A stretch of DNA of 64,000 nt, taken from Martelella sp. HB161492 (GTDB lineage: Bacteria > Pseudomonadota > Alphaproteobacteria > Rhizobiales > Rhizobiaceae). Positions within the stretch are counted from its first letter, which is position 1, and each line of letters opens with the position of its first letter. Below the pieces are notes generated by a model, which did no database searches, was not told the origin of the DNA, and worked only from the letters and a program-made list of their open reading frames with translations. This document shows positions 17,021 through 28,613 of the stretch, piece by piece. Location: NCBI RefSeq assembly GCF_013184775.1, contig NZ_JAATVV010000016.1, positions 42,173 through 106,172 on the forward strand. The letters are read 5' to 3'. Made by a program: the position numbers and the translations under genes.

Positions 17021-18096
17021 GCGGCTGCCTTTCTGATCCACTGGTCGATCGCGACCGCGATAATGATGAGCCATCCGATGGCGAAGACCTGCCAGAGCAC
17101 ATCAACACCCGCCAGACGAAGGCCTGACTGGAAAACGCCGACGATCAGCGCGCCAAACAGCGCCCCCATGACCGATCCGCGTCCGCCGAACAATGAAATG
17201 CCGCCAATGACCACAGCCGTGATCGACTGCAGATTGCCATCATAGAAGGCCTGCGGACTGATGGAGCCGACCCGGCCGATGGAAGACCAGGCAGCGAGCG
17301 CACAGACGAGACCGGCCATCATGTAGACGGAGATCAGGATGCGGTTGGTGCGGATACCGGCGAGCTCCGCCGCCTCCTTGTCGTCGCCGGTGGCATAGAC
17401 ATGCCGGCCCCAGGCGGTCTTGTTCAGCATGTACCAGAGCGCGATATAGGTGACGACCATGAGGATCGAGCCATAGGTCAGCCGCGCATCGCCGATCTTC
17501 AGCGATTCCCCGAAGAATTTGAGAACCGGGGCCGCCGTGTCGATATCCTGGCTGCGAATGGACTGGGCGCCGGACAGCCAGAGGTCGAGCGCGTAGAAAA
17601 CATTCCAGGTCCCGAGCGTCGTGATGAAGGGAGGAAGCTTGATCCTGGTGATCAGAAAGCCGTTCAGCGCACCGGCCGCAGCACCGCCGACGAAGCCAAC
17701 AACAATGGCCAGCGGCGCCGGCACACCAAGATAGACGGCGAGATTGCCCATGATGACGGCCATCAGCACCATGATCGCCGCAACAGAGAGATCAATCCCC
17801 GCGGTGATGATCACGAGGCTTTGCGCCGCGGCCAGCATGCCGATGATCGACACTTGCTGCATGATCAGCGTCAGATTGAAGGGGGAGAAGAACCGCTCTC
17901 CGGCGACAAAACCGAAAGCGATGATGCTGACCAGAAGAACGATAATCGGCACCAGCGTCGGATTGCCGTGCAGAAGGTTGCGCAGCCGGTCAATGGCGGT
18001 CGGCGCATCATCATCGAAATGGACCTGATCGCGGTTGCTCTCGGCCAGGCTCGCCTCAAAATCGCTTCCGGCCGTCTTTGTGTTCTGCTCGCTCAT
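17017..18096 (-). CDS. frcC: Fructose-type sugar ABC permease
   Basis: This is a CUT2-family permease of 359 residues from ATG 18096. An acidic cytoplasmic leader of about 40 residues precedes the first helix (VPIIVLLVSIIAFGFVAG). Characteristic blocks are SLVIITAGIDLSVAAIM, LITRIKLPPFITTLGT and the ATPase-docking EAAELAGIRTNRI, followed by VIGGISLFGGRGSVMGALFGALIVG. The long leader and block order match FrcC of Sinorhizobium. A longer frame to 18195 is possible but adds a non-conserved, Arg/Pro-rich stretch. Confidence 0.88.
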   Translation of the reverse strand: MSEQNTKTAGSDFEASLAESNRDQVHFDDDAPTAIDRLRNLLHGNPTLVPIIVLLVSIIAFGFVAGERFFSPFNLTLIMQQVSIIGMLAAAQSLVIITAGIDLSVAAIMVLMAVIMGNLAVYLGVPAPLAIVVGFVGGAAAGALNGFLITRIKLPPFITTLGTWNVFYALDLWLSGAQSIRSQDIDTAAPVLKFFGESLKIGDARLTYGSILMVVTYIALWYMLNKTAWGRHVYATGDDKEAAELAGIRTNRILISVYMMAGLVCALAAWSSIGRVGSISPQAFYDGNLQSITAVVIGGISLFGGRGSVMGALFGALIVGVFQSGLRLAGVDVLWQVFAIGWLIIIAVAIDQWIRKAAA

Positions 18097-18214
18097 GCTT
18101 CTATCCCCGAAGGGGCATATCCAAAGCCCACTGTGAAACCGGGCCGGCATCTTCCCACGCCGGACATGAATGACTGCCGGATGCCCTGCGGGCATCCGGT
18201 CTGCTGCTCAGGCA

Positions 18215-19231
18215 TCAGCCCCAGCACTTGTCGAGGCCTTCCTGAACCGAGATCGACGGCACGCCGTCGACGGGCTTGTCGGTCACCAGGTTGACGCCGG
18301 TATTGTAGAAGTCGAGACCCGGCGTGGTTTCAGGCTTGGTGCCGTCAGCAGCGAATGCGGCAATCGCCTCAATGCCCTTGGAGGCCATCAGCAGGGGATA
18401 TTGCTGCGACGTTGCGCCGATAATGCCTTCCTTGACATTTTCGACCCCCGGGCAGCCGCCATCGACCGATGCGATGATGACATCCTTCTCGCGCCCCATC
18501 GCCTTCAGCGCCTCATAGGCGCCGGCCGCCGCAGGCTCGTTGATCGTGTAGACGACATTGATGGTCGGGTCCTGCTGCAGCAGGTTTTCCATCGCCCGCC
18601 GGCCCCCCTCTTCATTGCCGTCCGTCACATCATGTCCGGCAATCCGCTTGTCATCTTCATCGCCGATCTTGGTCGGATCCTTGATGTCGATCCCGAACCC
18701 CTTCATGAAGCCCTGATCGCGCAGATAATCGACGGAAACCTGCGACGGATTGAGATCCAGAAAGGCAATTCGGGCATCACCCGCCTTGTCGCCGAGCGTG
18801 CCCAGCGCCCATTCGCCGATCAGTTCACCAGCCTTGAAATTGTCGGTGGCAAAGGTGGCATCGGCAACATCGGCGGGTTCAAACGGCGTGTCGAGCGCGA
18901 TCACCAGAAGTCCGGCATCCTTGGCCTCCTTGATCACCGGCGTCAGAGCGCGGCTGTCGGACGGCGTGATCAGGATGCCGCTGGCACCGGCGGCGATGCA
19001 GGTCTCCACCGCCGCGATCTGGGTCTCGACATCACCGTCGATCTTGCCCGCATAGGTATTGAGCTCAATGCCCATGGCCTTGGCCTGTGCCGTCGCGCCC
19101 TCCTTCATCTTGACGAAGAAGGGGTTCGTGTCGGTTTTCGTGATCAGGCATGCACTGCCCTGCGCGGAAGCCGCGCCGGCTGCACCAAGGGATGCCATCA
19201 GGCTGAAAGCAGCCAGTTTCAGAATTTTCAT
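18215..19231 (-). CDS. frcB: Periplasmic fructose-type sugar-binding protein
   Basis: This is the substrate-binding protein of the frc importer, 338 residues. A signal peptide is clear ([20 protein letters not shown], residues 5-24). The mature chain has the ribose-binding-protein fold: [52 protein letters not shown], then [14 protein letters not shown] and [13 protein letters not shown] gap of about 118 bases separates it from frcC, typical for a highly expressed binding protein. A large palindrome lies 31-68 bases before its start. It is divergent from the ROK regulator gene. Confidence 0.9.
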   Translation of the reverse strand: MKILKLAAFSLMASLGAAGAASAQGSACLITKTDTNPFFVKMKEGATAQAKAMGIELNTYAGKIDGDVETQIAAVETCIAAGASGILITPSDSRALTPVIKEAKDAGLLVIALDTPFEPADVADATFATDNFKAGELIGEWALGTLGDKAGDARIAFLDLNPSQVSVDYLRDQGFMKGFGIDIKDPTKIGDEDDKRIAGHDVTDGNEEGGRRAMENLLQQDPTINVVYTINEPAAAGAYEALKAMGREKDVIIASVDGGCPGVENVKEGIIGATSQQYPLLMASKGIEAIAAFAADGTKPETTPGLDFYNTGVNLVTDKPVDGVPSISVQEGLDKCWG

Positions 19232-19555
19232 GATCCTCTCCCATATCGGTTTCCGCCCGCACGGACATTAATATTTCATAGGGAAGTATTTAATGTCCGA
19301 GAGATCATCCAGATCGGTCTCCTCACCGCTGCTGATCCCATTCGCCGGACAGTCTCCTCCCTGCCGCGAAGGCTGCAGCAAGGCTAGGTTGAAGCAGAAA
19401 AACTGTCAATAAAAACTTTTGAATGAAATATTAATTAGCTGACGCGCACCGTAATATCTTGTGCAGCCCGTGAAGCAGCCCTATGATCCGGGCACGCGCG
19501 AGCCGTCTCGCTGGCGCCCGGTCAGGCCAACCCAACATATTGGAAAAAAACGATA
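19232..19555. promoter_or_regulatory. Divergent frcB-frcR control region with long palindrome
   Basis: This region drives both frcB (left) and the ROK regulator (right). CGGACATTAA at 19262-19271 and TTAATGTCCG at 19290-19299 form a perfect 10-base inverted repeat, with inner AATATTTC / GAAGTATT almost continuing the symmetry. A second element, TGAAATATTAAT at 19424-19435, is the exact reverse complement of ATTAATATTTCA at 19267-19278. Two related AT-rich sites about 145 bases apart suit repression by looping, as ROK repressors such as NagC do. Confidence 0.6.
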
Positions 19556-20761
19556 ATGAACGCAGCCGACAAAGAAGACCGCCTGCTTTCGACGCCGATC
19601 AGGGGATCGAACCAGACGACGGTGCGTGGCTTCAATGAGCGTCTGGTCCTGCATCTTGTCCGTCAGTATGGCGCGCTTACCAAGGCAGAGGCGACACGCG
19701 CCACCGGGCTTTCACCCAACGCCGTTTCGGTCATCTTCAATGCGCTGGAGGCCGATCAGCTGCTTTTGCGCCGGACACCCATTCGCGGGCGCGTCGGCCA
19801 GCCATCCGTGCCCATGTGCCTCAATCCCGATGCAAGGCATTATATCGGTCTGAAGGTTGGTCGCCGCAGTTTCGACATGGTGATCGCCAATTTCACCGGC
19901 GCCGTGGTCGCACGGCGAAACCGGCAGCACAATTATCCGACGCCGGAAGGACTGCTCGATTTCGTCAAGACCAATCTTGCGCCGCTGTTGCGCTCGGCGC
20001 ACAAGAAGCGCGAAGAGATTTCCGGCTTCAGCGTCGCCATGCCGTCGGAAATCTGGCACTGGCGCGATATCTTCGATGCCCCGCGCCAGGAGATGGGCAG
20101 CTGGCGCAGCTTCGATATCGTCTCTGCGCTGCAGGGCTTCGTTCCCGGCCCCGTCATCTGCGAGAATGATGGCACGGCGGCCTGCCGTTGCGAGCTCGTG
20201 TTCGGACCGCAGACCCACAAGCAGGATTTCATCTATTTCTTCGCGGGAACATTCATCGGCGGCGGCATAGTCCTCAATGGCGGTGTCTTTACCGGACGCA
20301 ACGGCAATTCCGGCGGTTTCGGCCCCTTGCGGATCCCCGACGAGCCGGGCGGCCACCGGTTGATCGACCATGCGTCGCTTATCGTTCTGGAACGCCAGAT
20401 TGCCGCGTCCGGCGGCAATCCCGACGCGCTTTATGTCGAAAATCCGGACTGGCAGCAATTCGAGCCGCTGGTCAGCAACTGGATCGCCCGGGCGGGGCGC
20501 AGCCTTGGCCATGCGATCGTTTCAACCCTTGCGGTGATCGATTTCGAAGCGGTGATCATCGACGGCGCCTTTCCCGAAGGCATCCGTACCCGCCTCGTTG
20601 ACGAGGTGACAAGACAGATGGGCCGGCTCGACCTGCAGGGCGTTTCCCGGCCGGAGATCAGCGCCGGGCATTTTGGTGCCGTGGCCCGCGCGCTGGGCGC
20701 GGCAGCCTACGACATCTCCACCGACTGCATGATCGACCAGAACACGCTGCAGAGGAAGTGA
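19556..20761 (+). CDS. frcR: ROK-family transcriptional regulator of the frc genes
   Basis: This is a ROK-type regulator of 401 residues. The N-terminal winged helix-turn-helix is about residues 25-75 (RLVLHLVRQYGALTKAEATRATGLSPNAVSVIFNALEADQLL). The sugar-kinase-like fold follows (IGLKVGRRSFDMVIANFTGAVV). Kinase and zinc motifs are degenerate: the usual glycine-rich GGGIVLNGGVFTGRNGNSGGFG is kept, but a CxCGxxGCxE zinc site is not seen. It is divergent from frcB. In Sinorhizobium the equivalent regulator sits beside the fructose genes, so it most likely senses the sugar or a derivative and represses the importer. Confidence 0.87.
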   Translation: MNAADKEDRLLSTPIRGSNQTTVRGFNERLVLHLVRQYGALTKAEATRATGLSPNAVSVIFNALEADQLLLRRTPIRGRVGQPSVPMCLNPDARHYIGLKVGRRSFDMVIANFTGAVVARRNRQHNYPTPEGLLDFVKTNLAPLLRSAHKKREEISGFSVAMPSEIWHWRDIFDAPRQEMGSWRSFDIVSALQGFVPGPVICENDGTAACRCELVFGPQTHKQDFIYFFAGTFIGGGIVLNGGVFTGRNGNSGGFGPLRIPDEPGGHRLIDHASLIVLERQIAASGGNPDALYVENPDWQQFEPLVSNWIARAGRSLGHAIVSTLAVIDFEAVIIDGAFPEGIRTRLVDEVTRQMGRLDLQGVSRPEISAGHFGAVARALGAAAYDISTDCMIDQNTLQRK

Positions 20762-20780
20762 ACCGGAAGACAGCGCCGCC

Positions 20781-21230
20781 TCAGATCTGACAACCGGCCA
20801 GCCATTTCTCCATGCAGACTGATTCGGACCGGCCAGCATATTTTCCGAAATTGGCGATCCGCTGGTAGCCGTGCCTCGCATAAAAGCCCACGGCACGACG
20901 GTTGACGATGCGGGTCGACAGAACGATCCGGGAAAAGCCGAAGTCACGGGCAGCATTTTCCAGATAATGCAGGATTTCCGCGCCGCAGCCGGCTTCAGCA
21001 TACATTCTCTTCAGCTCCGCGGTATCGTCTGCGATCGGCCTGATCGCACCGCATCCGACCGGCACGTCCTTGTCTCTGGCGATCACGAACAGCGCGCGCG
21101 CACAACTGACATCCCTGACATCGAAAGAGCTTTCACCGCTGTCGCCGGTGATCTCACGCAACACCAGAGACAATGTTTCGATCAGGGCCAGGGCGTCGGG
21201 ATGGCCAGGATCCGATGGTACGACAATCAT
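20781..21230 (-). CDS. GNAT-family N-acetyltransferase
   Basis: This is a small acetyl-CoA-dependent acetyltransferase of 149 residues from ATG 21230. The GNAT core is visible: the beta-strand VGCGAIRPIADDTAELKRMYAEAGCGAEILHYLENAARDFGFSRIVLST (pyrophosphate-binding region degenerate, with G-C-G-A in place of the usual R/QxxGxG/A), then NRRAVGFYARHGYQRI, the family's closing motif. A frame open to 21386 exists but the upstream part is not conserved-looking. The substrate is unknown. It converges with frcR; the two stops lie about 20 bases apart. Confidence 0.82.
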   Translation of the reverse strand: MIVVPSDPGHPDALALIETLSLVLREITGDSGESSFDVRDVSCARALFVIARDKDVPVGCGAIRPIADDTAELKRMYAEAGCGAEILHYLENAARDFGFSRIVLSTRIVNRRAVGFYARHGYQRIANFGKYAGRSESVCMEKWLAGCQI

Positions 21231-21408
21231 TGGCAAAATGTCCGTGTTGGGCGCCGTCGACAGCGGCTTCGCGATTGAAACAATAATGGCGGCAAATTTC
21301 GCTCTCCGCCGCGTGATCGGAGAGAAATTCAGGCTTCCTTTACCATATGGCTTTAGCAGGCCACTCCCCGGCACTTTTGCCGGCAACGATGATGAAATCT
21401 AGACTGAC

Positions 21409-21798
21409 ATGCAAACCCAGACTGCCGCATCCCTTCACTTCCAGCGTAAAATCGCCGAATTCTGCAATCTCCGCATCGCACCGCTCGTGCCAAAACAGAC
21501 CCTCGACAATATCAGACCCTATCTCACCCATCTGATCACCTGCCGCCAGCGCCCGCCGAAGAAGCGTAACGGCATTGACTGGCAGTCGATCAGCGACGGC
21601 TGCTGCCTTGACGGCGAGATGACGGACGCGCTGAAACGCAATCTCCAGTCGGGCCTGGAAGCCATTGCGCGCTGGGTCGACAGTGAGGAAGCCAGAAGCG
21701 TTTCCCGCACGCTCCCGGCGCGCTCGCCGGCGGCATCCTTTGCCCGCAAGCCTGCGGCCGCCGCGCAGAAGAGCCGCAGCACGGCATCGGCGCGATAG
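21409..21798 (+). CDS. Small basic protein of unknown function
   Basis: This 129-residue frame has the same codon style as its neighbours and a regular start, but I do not recognise a family. Residues 10-75 look folded (FQRKIAEFCNLRIAPLVPKQTLDNIRPYLTHLI, then RPPKKRNGIDWQSISDGC), and the C-terminal 35 residues are basic and low-complexity (ARSPAASFARKPAAAAQKSR). The folded part faintly recalls N-terminal regions of recombinase-like proteins, which would make it a truncated mobile-element gene, but this is a weak impression. No partner gene is adjacent. Confidence 0.5.
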   Translation: MQTQTAASLHFQRKIAEFCNLRIAPLVPKQTLDNIRPYLTHLITCRQRPPKKRNGIDWQSISDGCCLDGEMTDALKRNLQSGLEAIARWVDSEEARSVSRTLPARSPAASFARKPAAAAQKSRSTASAR

Positions 21799-24338
<2,540 letters not shown>

Positions 24339-24355
24339 CAGACGATCGGAACGCG

Positions 24356-24415
24356 CTCATCCGGACCATCCGGTTCGGATGAGTGACGGTCAACGCCAGG
24401 ATTTGCGCCTGGCGT
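24356..24415 (+). terminator. Two hairpins after katG
   Basis: CTCATCCG (24356-24363) pairs with CGGATGAG (24376-24383), and ACGCCAGG (24393-24400) pairs with CCTGGCGT (24408-24415) across a 7-base loop. They lie between katG and the convergent WGR gene. Neither has a strong T-tract; the second is the better terminator candidate. Confidence 0.5.
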
Positions 24416-24470
24416 CATCCGGCCGCGAAAAGGCGCCGATCTGCCGGGTGCAGGTCGGCGCTCTTGCCAT

Positions 24471-24731
24471 TCACAGCCCTGCTCCGGTCGCCCCCTCATT
24501 CTGGCGCAGCACATAGCCGCGGCGCTGCTTGGCAGCGGTGATTGTTGCAAGCGCGGCAGCGACGGCTGTTGTGTCGGAAAAACACCGCTCGAGGCGCTGT
24601 CCGCCGGAACTGCCGATCCGGCCCCATTCGCGCACCAGCGCCCATTCGCCGAAAAGCGTCGGCTCGACCGTGACACGATAGAAACGCCGCATGCGCCGGG
24701 GCGGATCAATCCGTTCCATATAGATCATCAT
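24471..24731 (-). CDS. WGR-domain protein
   Basis: This is an 86-residue protein that is essentially one WGR domain. It shows RFYRVTVEPTLFGEWALVREWGRIGSSGGQRLERCF, with the W-G-R triplet at residues 36-38, then a helix of alternating Ala (TTAVAAALATITAAKQRRGY). In larger proteins WGR domains bind nucleic acid; small stand-alone versions are common in Rhizobiales and have no assigned role. GGAGAGG lies directly before ATG 24731; ATG 24728 or 24719 would also fit. It converges with katG and is read in the same direction as the alcohol dehydrogenase gene upstream of it (233 bases away, nothing recognised in between). Confidence 0.85.
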   Translation of the reverse strand: MMIYMERIDPPRRMRRFYRVTVEPTLFGEWALVREWGRIGSSGGQRLERCFSDTTAVAAALATITAAKQRRGYVLRQNEGATGAGL

Positions 24732-24964
24732 GCCCTCTCCGGCCCGGCCTGTTCACCTGCGGCAGCGCGTTATCACCCCGCCATCCGAGACGCCCGTGAA
24801 CGTCATGGCCCAGATCGCTCGGTTCAGGGCCGATACGCGCGCAGATTGACTCTGCGACATATCTGCGCGCCGCACAAGAGGCCGAAGATGGCCTGCCGCC
24901 TTCAGACCGGCCCGACAAGCCGGCGGCCGCACCAGGCAATGCCGCCGCCCCGGGCCGAGCGCAG

Positions 24965-26152
24965 TCAGCTCGCCAGCTTATAGATCGCAATGATCTCGTC
25001 TTTGCTGATCGGTTTCGAGCCCGGGATCGTCCTTGTTCCGGCAATCGCGAACATGCGCACGACGCTCTCGGCCATCGCGTCGAATTTTTCCTGACCAATG
25101 CCATCATCGGAAAGACGGATCAGCATGCCGGTACGGCCGAGCCAGTCACGCACCTTGCCGGCAAGCGCATGCGCCGCCTTGAGGTCATCGCTTTCACTCA
25201 CACCGAAGACACGCCGCGCCAGCTGGGCCCAGCGATCGGGCCTGACATCGGCGAAATATTCGAGATAGGGCGGAATGATCACGGCCATGCCGCGGGCATG
25301 GCGCATATCATAATAGGCGCTCAGCGCCATCTCGATGGAATGCATCGGGATCGAGCCGAGCCGGCCGAGCGCCTGCAGACCCGACCAGCCGAAGATCGAG
25401 CAGAGCGCCAGTTCGCCACGCGCCTCGAGATCCGAAGGATCGGCGATGATGCGGTCGAAATTGTCCATCAGATTGAGGATCATCCCTTCGGTCATGCGGT
25501 CGGCAAAGCCGCTTTGCCCGTCTGAGGAAAGATAGTGCTCGACCAGATGCGAGAAAATGTCGACACAGCTCTCCCGCGTGATCAGATCAGGCAGCGTGGC
25601 CTGCACCTCGGGATCAACGATGGCGACCTTGGGAATGCGATATTCCGAGCGCGAGAAACTCTTCTCCTTGGTCTCCCAGTTGGTGAGAACACCCCCGGCA
25701 TTGCATTCCGATCCGGAAGCGGCAACCGTCGGAATCGAGATGATCGGATAGGCGCCGGTATATTCGCGCGGCGTCCGCTCGCCGAGCACGACATAGTCCC
25801 AGCAGGAACCGCCCGAATAGGAGGTGGCGGCGATATATTTCGAACCGTCGATCACCGAACCGCCACCCAGAGCGACGACGAGATCGCAATTTTCCTGCTT
25901 GAACAGGGCAATGGCCCGGTCGATCGTCTCCACCCGCGGATTGGGTTCGATTCCGGTAAAGGTGACGACGTCAATGCCGGCCTCGCGGAGATAGGCGACC
26001 ACACGCTCGACCGTCGGCGTAAAGGCAGGATGGGGCGCATAGGTCGCCAGAAAGGCCTTCTTGCCCAGGCCGGCGGCGATCGAGCCGATCTCTTTCAGCC
26101 GACCCGGCCCGTAGGTCAGTCTGGTTGGAAAATTCCACGCGAAATTCTGCAT
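24965..26152 (-). CDS. Iron-containing (group III) alcohol dehydrogenase, butanol dehydrogenase type
   Basis: This NAD(P)H-dependent oxidoreductase reduces aldehydes or oxidises alcohols. From ATG 26152 it has 395 residues and opens MQNFAWNFPTRLTYGPGRLKEIG, typical of the YqhD/BdhA branch. The nucleotide-binding loop is VALGGGSVIDGSKYIA. Metal ligands are recognisable in VDIFSHLVEHYL (Asp and His), in SIPMHSIEMAL and in DMRHARGMAV (His residues). YqhD-type enzymes favour NADPH and act on varied aldehydes. It is divergent from the GntR gene of the oligouronate locus, so a role in that pathway is possible but unproven. Confidence 0.9.
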   Translation of the reverse strand: MQNFAWNFPTRLTYGPGRLKEIGSIAAGLGKKAFLATYAPHPAFTPTVERVVAYLREAGIDVVTFTGIEPNPRVETIDRAIALFKQENCDLVVALGGGSVIDGSKYIAATSYSGGSCWDYVVLGERTPREYTGAYPIISIPTVAASGSECNAGGVLTNWETKEKSFSRSEYRIPKVAIVDPEVQATLPDLITRESCVDIFSHLVEHYLSSDGQSGFADRMTEGMILNLMDNFDRIIADPSDLEARGELALCSIFGWSGLQALGRLGSIPMHSIEMALSAYYDMRHARGMAVIIPPYLEYFADVRPDRWAQLARRVFGVSESDDLKAAHALAGKVRDWLGRTGMLIRLSDDGIGQEKFDAMAESVVRMFAIAGTRTIPGSKPISKDEIIAIYKLAS

Positions 26153-26678
26153 TGCGATACTCCCGGTCACTTTTGTTGTCTGCAAACGGATAGCACCAGG
26201 GTATTTATAATACAATAGGGTTATATGAGCAGCGGAAGGACAATGCGTATACGCGTCCAGCAACAGAGATGCCCATGGCGAAACGCCCGAAAACAGCTCT
26301 CATTTTTATTGTTTTACAAGGCTTTTTTCTGGACTCTTATCCATCGTTCATCAGATTCCCGCAAACTGCCTCACTGTCTCCCTGCGCTTTCAACAGCTGT
26401 TCGGAACGAATTTCCTCTGGACAATTAGCGAATTTAAAACATATTGTATGATTATTAAAATCGGCGCTACGGCAACACCCACGAGAAACGCCACGCAATA
26501 GGCTTGAGATATCAGTCTGAGGTTGCAAGGGGCATGATCCGCATCGGCCATCTTGAAAAACATCAAGGAAATTTACGATTTCGCGCAGGAAAACGCAGTC
26601 CGTCAGATTTCACCACTGGTCAGCCTGATCATTCTGAGATACTAGTTTTACAAACTTGGCGATGAGAGGGATTTTGCC
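26153..26678. promoter_or_regulatory. Divergent control region, AT-rich, between alcohol dehydrogenase and GntR genes
   Basis: This 526-base stretch holds no credible gene. It is markedly more AT-rich than its surroundings. Small palindromes are GTATT-TAT-AATAC (26201-26213), about 50 bases before the dehydrogenase start, and GCGTATACGC (26245-26254). They are candidate regulator sites. The GntR gene has GAGAGGG about 9 bases before its ATG. Confidence 0.4.
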
Positions 26679-27473
26679 ATGGTAACTCAAACTATTGAAA
26701 AACCAGATATTAAACTGATTCCAATCGTTGAGTTGCTGCGTGATGTCAGGATTGATCCCGATAATAGCAAAGTTACTCAGATATTTGAGATATTACGAGA
26801 GCTCATTGTCAGTCTGAAACTTTTGCCGGGCCAGCAAATTTCGGAACTCGAGGTGGCCGAGGCGTTTCTGACATCTAAGACGCCAGTTCGCGAAGCATTG
26901 ATCCGTCTGGAGGAGATCGGGCTTGTCCACATCGTGCCGAAGAGCGGTACCTATGTGACACCGGTCCGGGTCGACCGGTTTCTCGAAGCCTGTTTCATTC
27001 GCCTCAATCTTGAGATCGGCGCCGTGCGCAAGGCGGCACAGCGTGCCCATTTTGCACCTGATATCACCCGCGCGACGTTGCGCGGCATCCTCGCAGCCCA
27101 GGAAAAGGCGCTGGAGGAAAGCGATTTCGTCGCCTTTTTCGAGCTGGACGAGGATCTGCACCGGGCCTTCTACGAACTTGCCGGCGTTGCCGGCGTCTGG
27201 AAGACGGTCAAGGGATTGCAGTCCGATGTCATCCGGGTGCGTCATCTGAAGCGGCTCTACAATATCCGCCGCGGTCCGCATGTCATCAATCAGCACATCG
27301 CCATCATCGAGGCCATCGAGCGCGGCAACCCTGCCGATGCCGAAGCCGCCCTCGTTGCCCATATCGGCTCGCTGGGCCAGGAGATCGAAAGTCTCTCACG
27401 CCAGCCGGGCCTGATCGAACACATCGAAACCCTCAACAATGCTGCCGCCAGGTTACAGGGCCAGAGGAAATAG
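26679..27473 (+). CDS. GntR-family regulator with FCD domain
   Basis: This is a FadR-type GntR regulator of 264 residues. The winged helix-turn-helix spans about 45-110 (LKLLPGQQISELEVAEAFLTSKTPVREALIRLEEIGLVHIVPKSGTYVTPV). The helical FCD ligand domain follows, with metal-site residues in ELDEDLHRAFYELAG and INQHIAIIEAIERG. It is read in the same direction as the transporter genes and ends 28 bases before the ATPase gene. The analogous alginate system of Sphingomonas A1 is controlled by the GntR regulator AlgO, which supports a role as a sensor of unsaturated uronate oligomers. Confidence 0.87.
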   Translation: MVTQTIEKPDIKLIPIVELLRDVRIDPDNSKVTQIFEILRELIVSLKLLPGQQISELEVAEAFLTSKTPVREALIRLEEIGLVHIVPKSGTYVTPVRVDRFLEACFIRLNLEIGAVRKAAQRAHFAPDITRATLRGILAAQEKALEESDFVAFFELDEDLHRAFYELAGVAGVWKTVKGLQSDVIRVRHLKRLYNIRRGPHVINQHIAIIEAIERGNPADAEAALVAHIGSLGQEIESLSRQPGLIEHIETLNNAAARLQGQRK

Positions 27474-27501
27474 CCGGCGGCGAGAATAAACGGGAGGAAT
27501 A

Positions 27502-28602
27502 ATGTCTGGGGTATATTTGGAGGGGATCGTCAAGCGCTATGGTGCGCTGACGGTGATCCCCGGCATCAATCTGGAAATTCAGCCGCAGGAATTCGTCGTT
27601 CTGGTCGGCCCGTCCGGCTGCGGCAAATCGACAACGCTGCGCATGATCGCCGGCCTGGAGGAAATCTCTGACGGGACGCTGAAGATTGGCGATCGCATCG
27701 TCAACCGCGTGGCGCCCAAGGATCGCGACGTCGCGATGGTGTTCCAGAATTATGCGCTCTATCCGCACTTAAGCGTGGCCGAGAACATCGCCTTCGGGCT
27801 CAGAATCCGGCGTACGCCCAAGCAGGAGATCGGCAAGACCGTTGCCGAGGTTGCCGAAGTGCTCGGCCTCACCCCCTATCTCGAGCGGCGCCCCGCCGAT
27901 CTGTCGGGCGGCCAGCGCCAGCGCGTCGCCATGGGACGCGCCATTGTCCGGCGCCCCGATGTCTTCCTGTTCGATGAGCCGCTGTCCAATCTCGACGCCA
28001 AGCTCAGAACCCAGATGCGTGCCGAGGTCAAGCGCCTGCACAACCGGCTCGGCGTCACCTCGATCTATGTCACCCACGATCAGGTCGAGGCCATGACGCT
28101 TGCCGACAGGATCGTGGTGATGAATGGCGGGATTATCGAGCAGATCGGCGCGCCGATGGACCTGTTCAACAATCCGGCCAATACATTCGTCGCCGGCTTT
28201 ATCGGCTCGCCGCCGATGAACCAGATTTCGGCAACAATCACCAAGGACGGGCACGGACTGGCCGCCAAGTTCGACGGCGGCAGCATCCGCCTGCCGCAGC
28301 TGCCGGACCTCGCAGACGCCGAGGGTCGCCCGATCATTTTCGGCATCCGGCCCGAACATGTCCTGCTGAACGGGACGGCGGATGCCAGCGCTATCGCGAT
28401 CGAGCTCGACCTTGTCGAGACGCTCGGCTCCGAAGCACTGCTGCACACCCATGTCGGCGGCGTTCCCTTTGTCGCCAAGGTGGAAACGCATGGCCGCATC
28501 GATCATCTTCGCGGGGTGGACACCTTCTACTTCCCGCCGCATCTCATCAAAATCTTCGATGCCAAGACGGGACGGGCGCTCGATGCGCCGGTTCTGGCCT
28601 GA
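27502..28602 (+). CDS. ABC importer ATPase, AlgS/MalK type
   Basis: This ATPase energises the sugar importer encoded downstream, 366 residues. Walker A is GPSGCGKST, the Q-loop VFQNYALYPH, the signature [14 protein letters not shown] and Walker [15 protein letters not shown]; the H-loop is VTHDQVEAMTLADR. The C-terminal part (from about 235) is the MalK-type regulatory OB fold (IFGIRPEHV). It is followed after 11 bases by the first permease. With LplB/LplC-type permeases and AlgQ-like binding proteins, it corresponds to AlgS of the Sphingomonas A1 alginate importer. Confidence 0.9.
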   Translation: MSGVYLEGIVKRYGALTVIPGINLEIQPQEFVVLVGPSGCGKSTTLRMIAGLEEISDGTLKIGDRIVNRVAPKDRDVAMVFQNYALYPHLSVAENIAFGLRIRRTPKQEIGKTVAEVAEVLGLTPYLERRPADLSGGQRQRVAMGRAIVRRPDVFLFDEPLSNLDAKLRTQMRAEVKRLHNRLGVTSIYVTHDQVEAMTLADRIVVMNGGIIEQIGAPMDLFNNPANTFVAGFIGSPPMNQISATITKDGHGLAAKFDGGSIRLPQLPDLADAEGRPIIFGIRPEHVLLNGTADASAIAIELDLVETLGSEALLHTHVGGVPFVAKVETHGRIDHLRGVDTFYFPPHLIKIFDAKTGRALDAPVLA

Positions 28603-28613
28603 AGGAGGTCGCG

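Noticed and set aside
26337..26528. A 63-codon frame in the region before the GntR gene
   Set aside because: It lies in AT-rich promoter-like sequence, has no ribosome-binding site and shows no family features.
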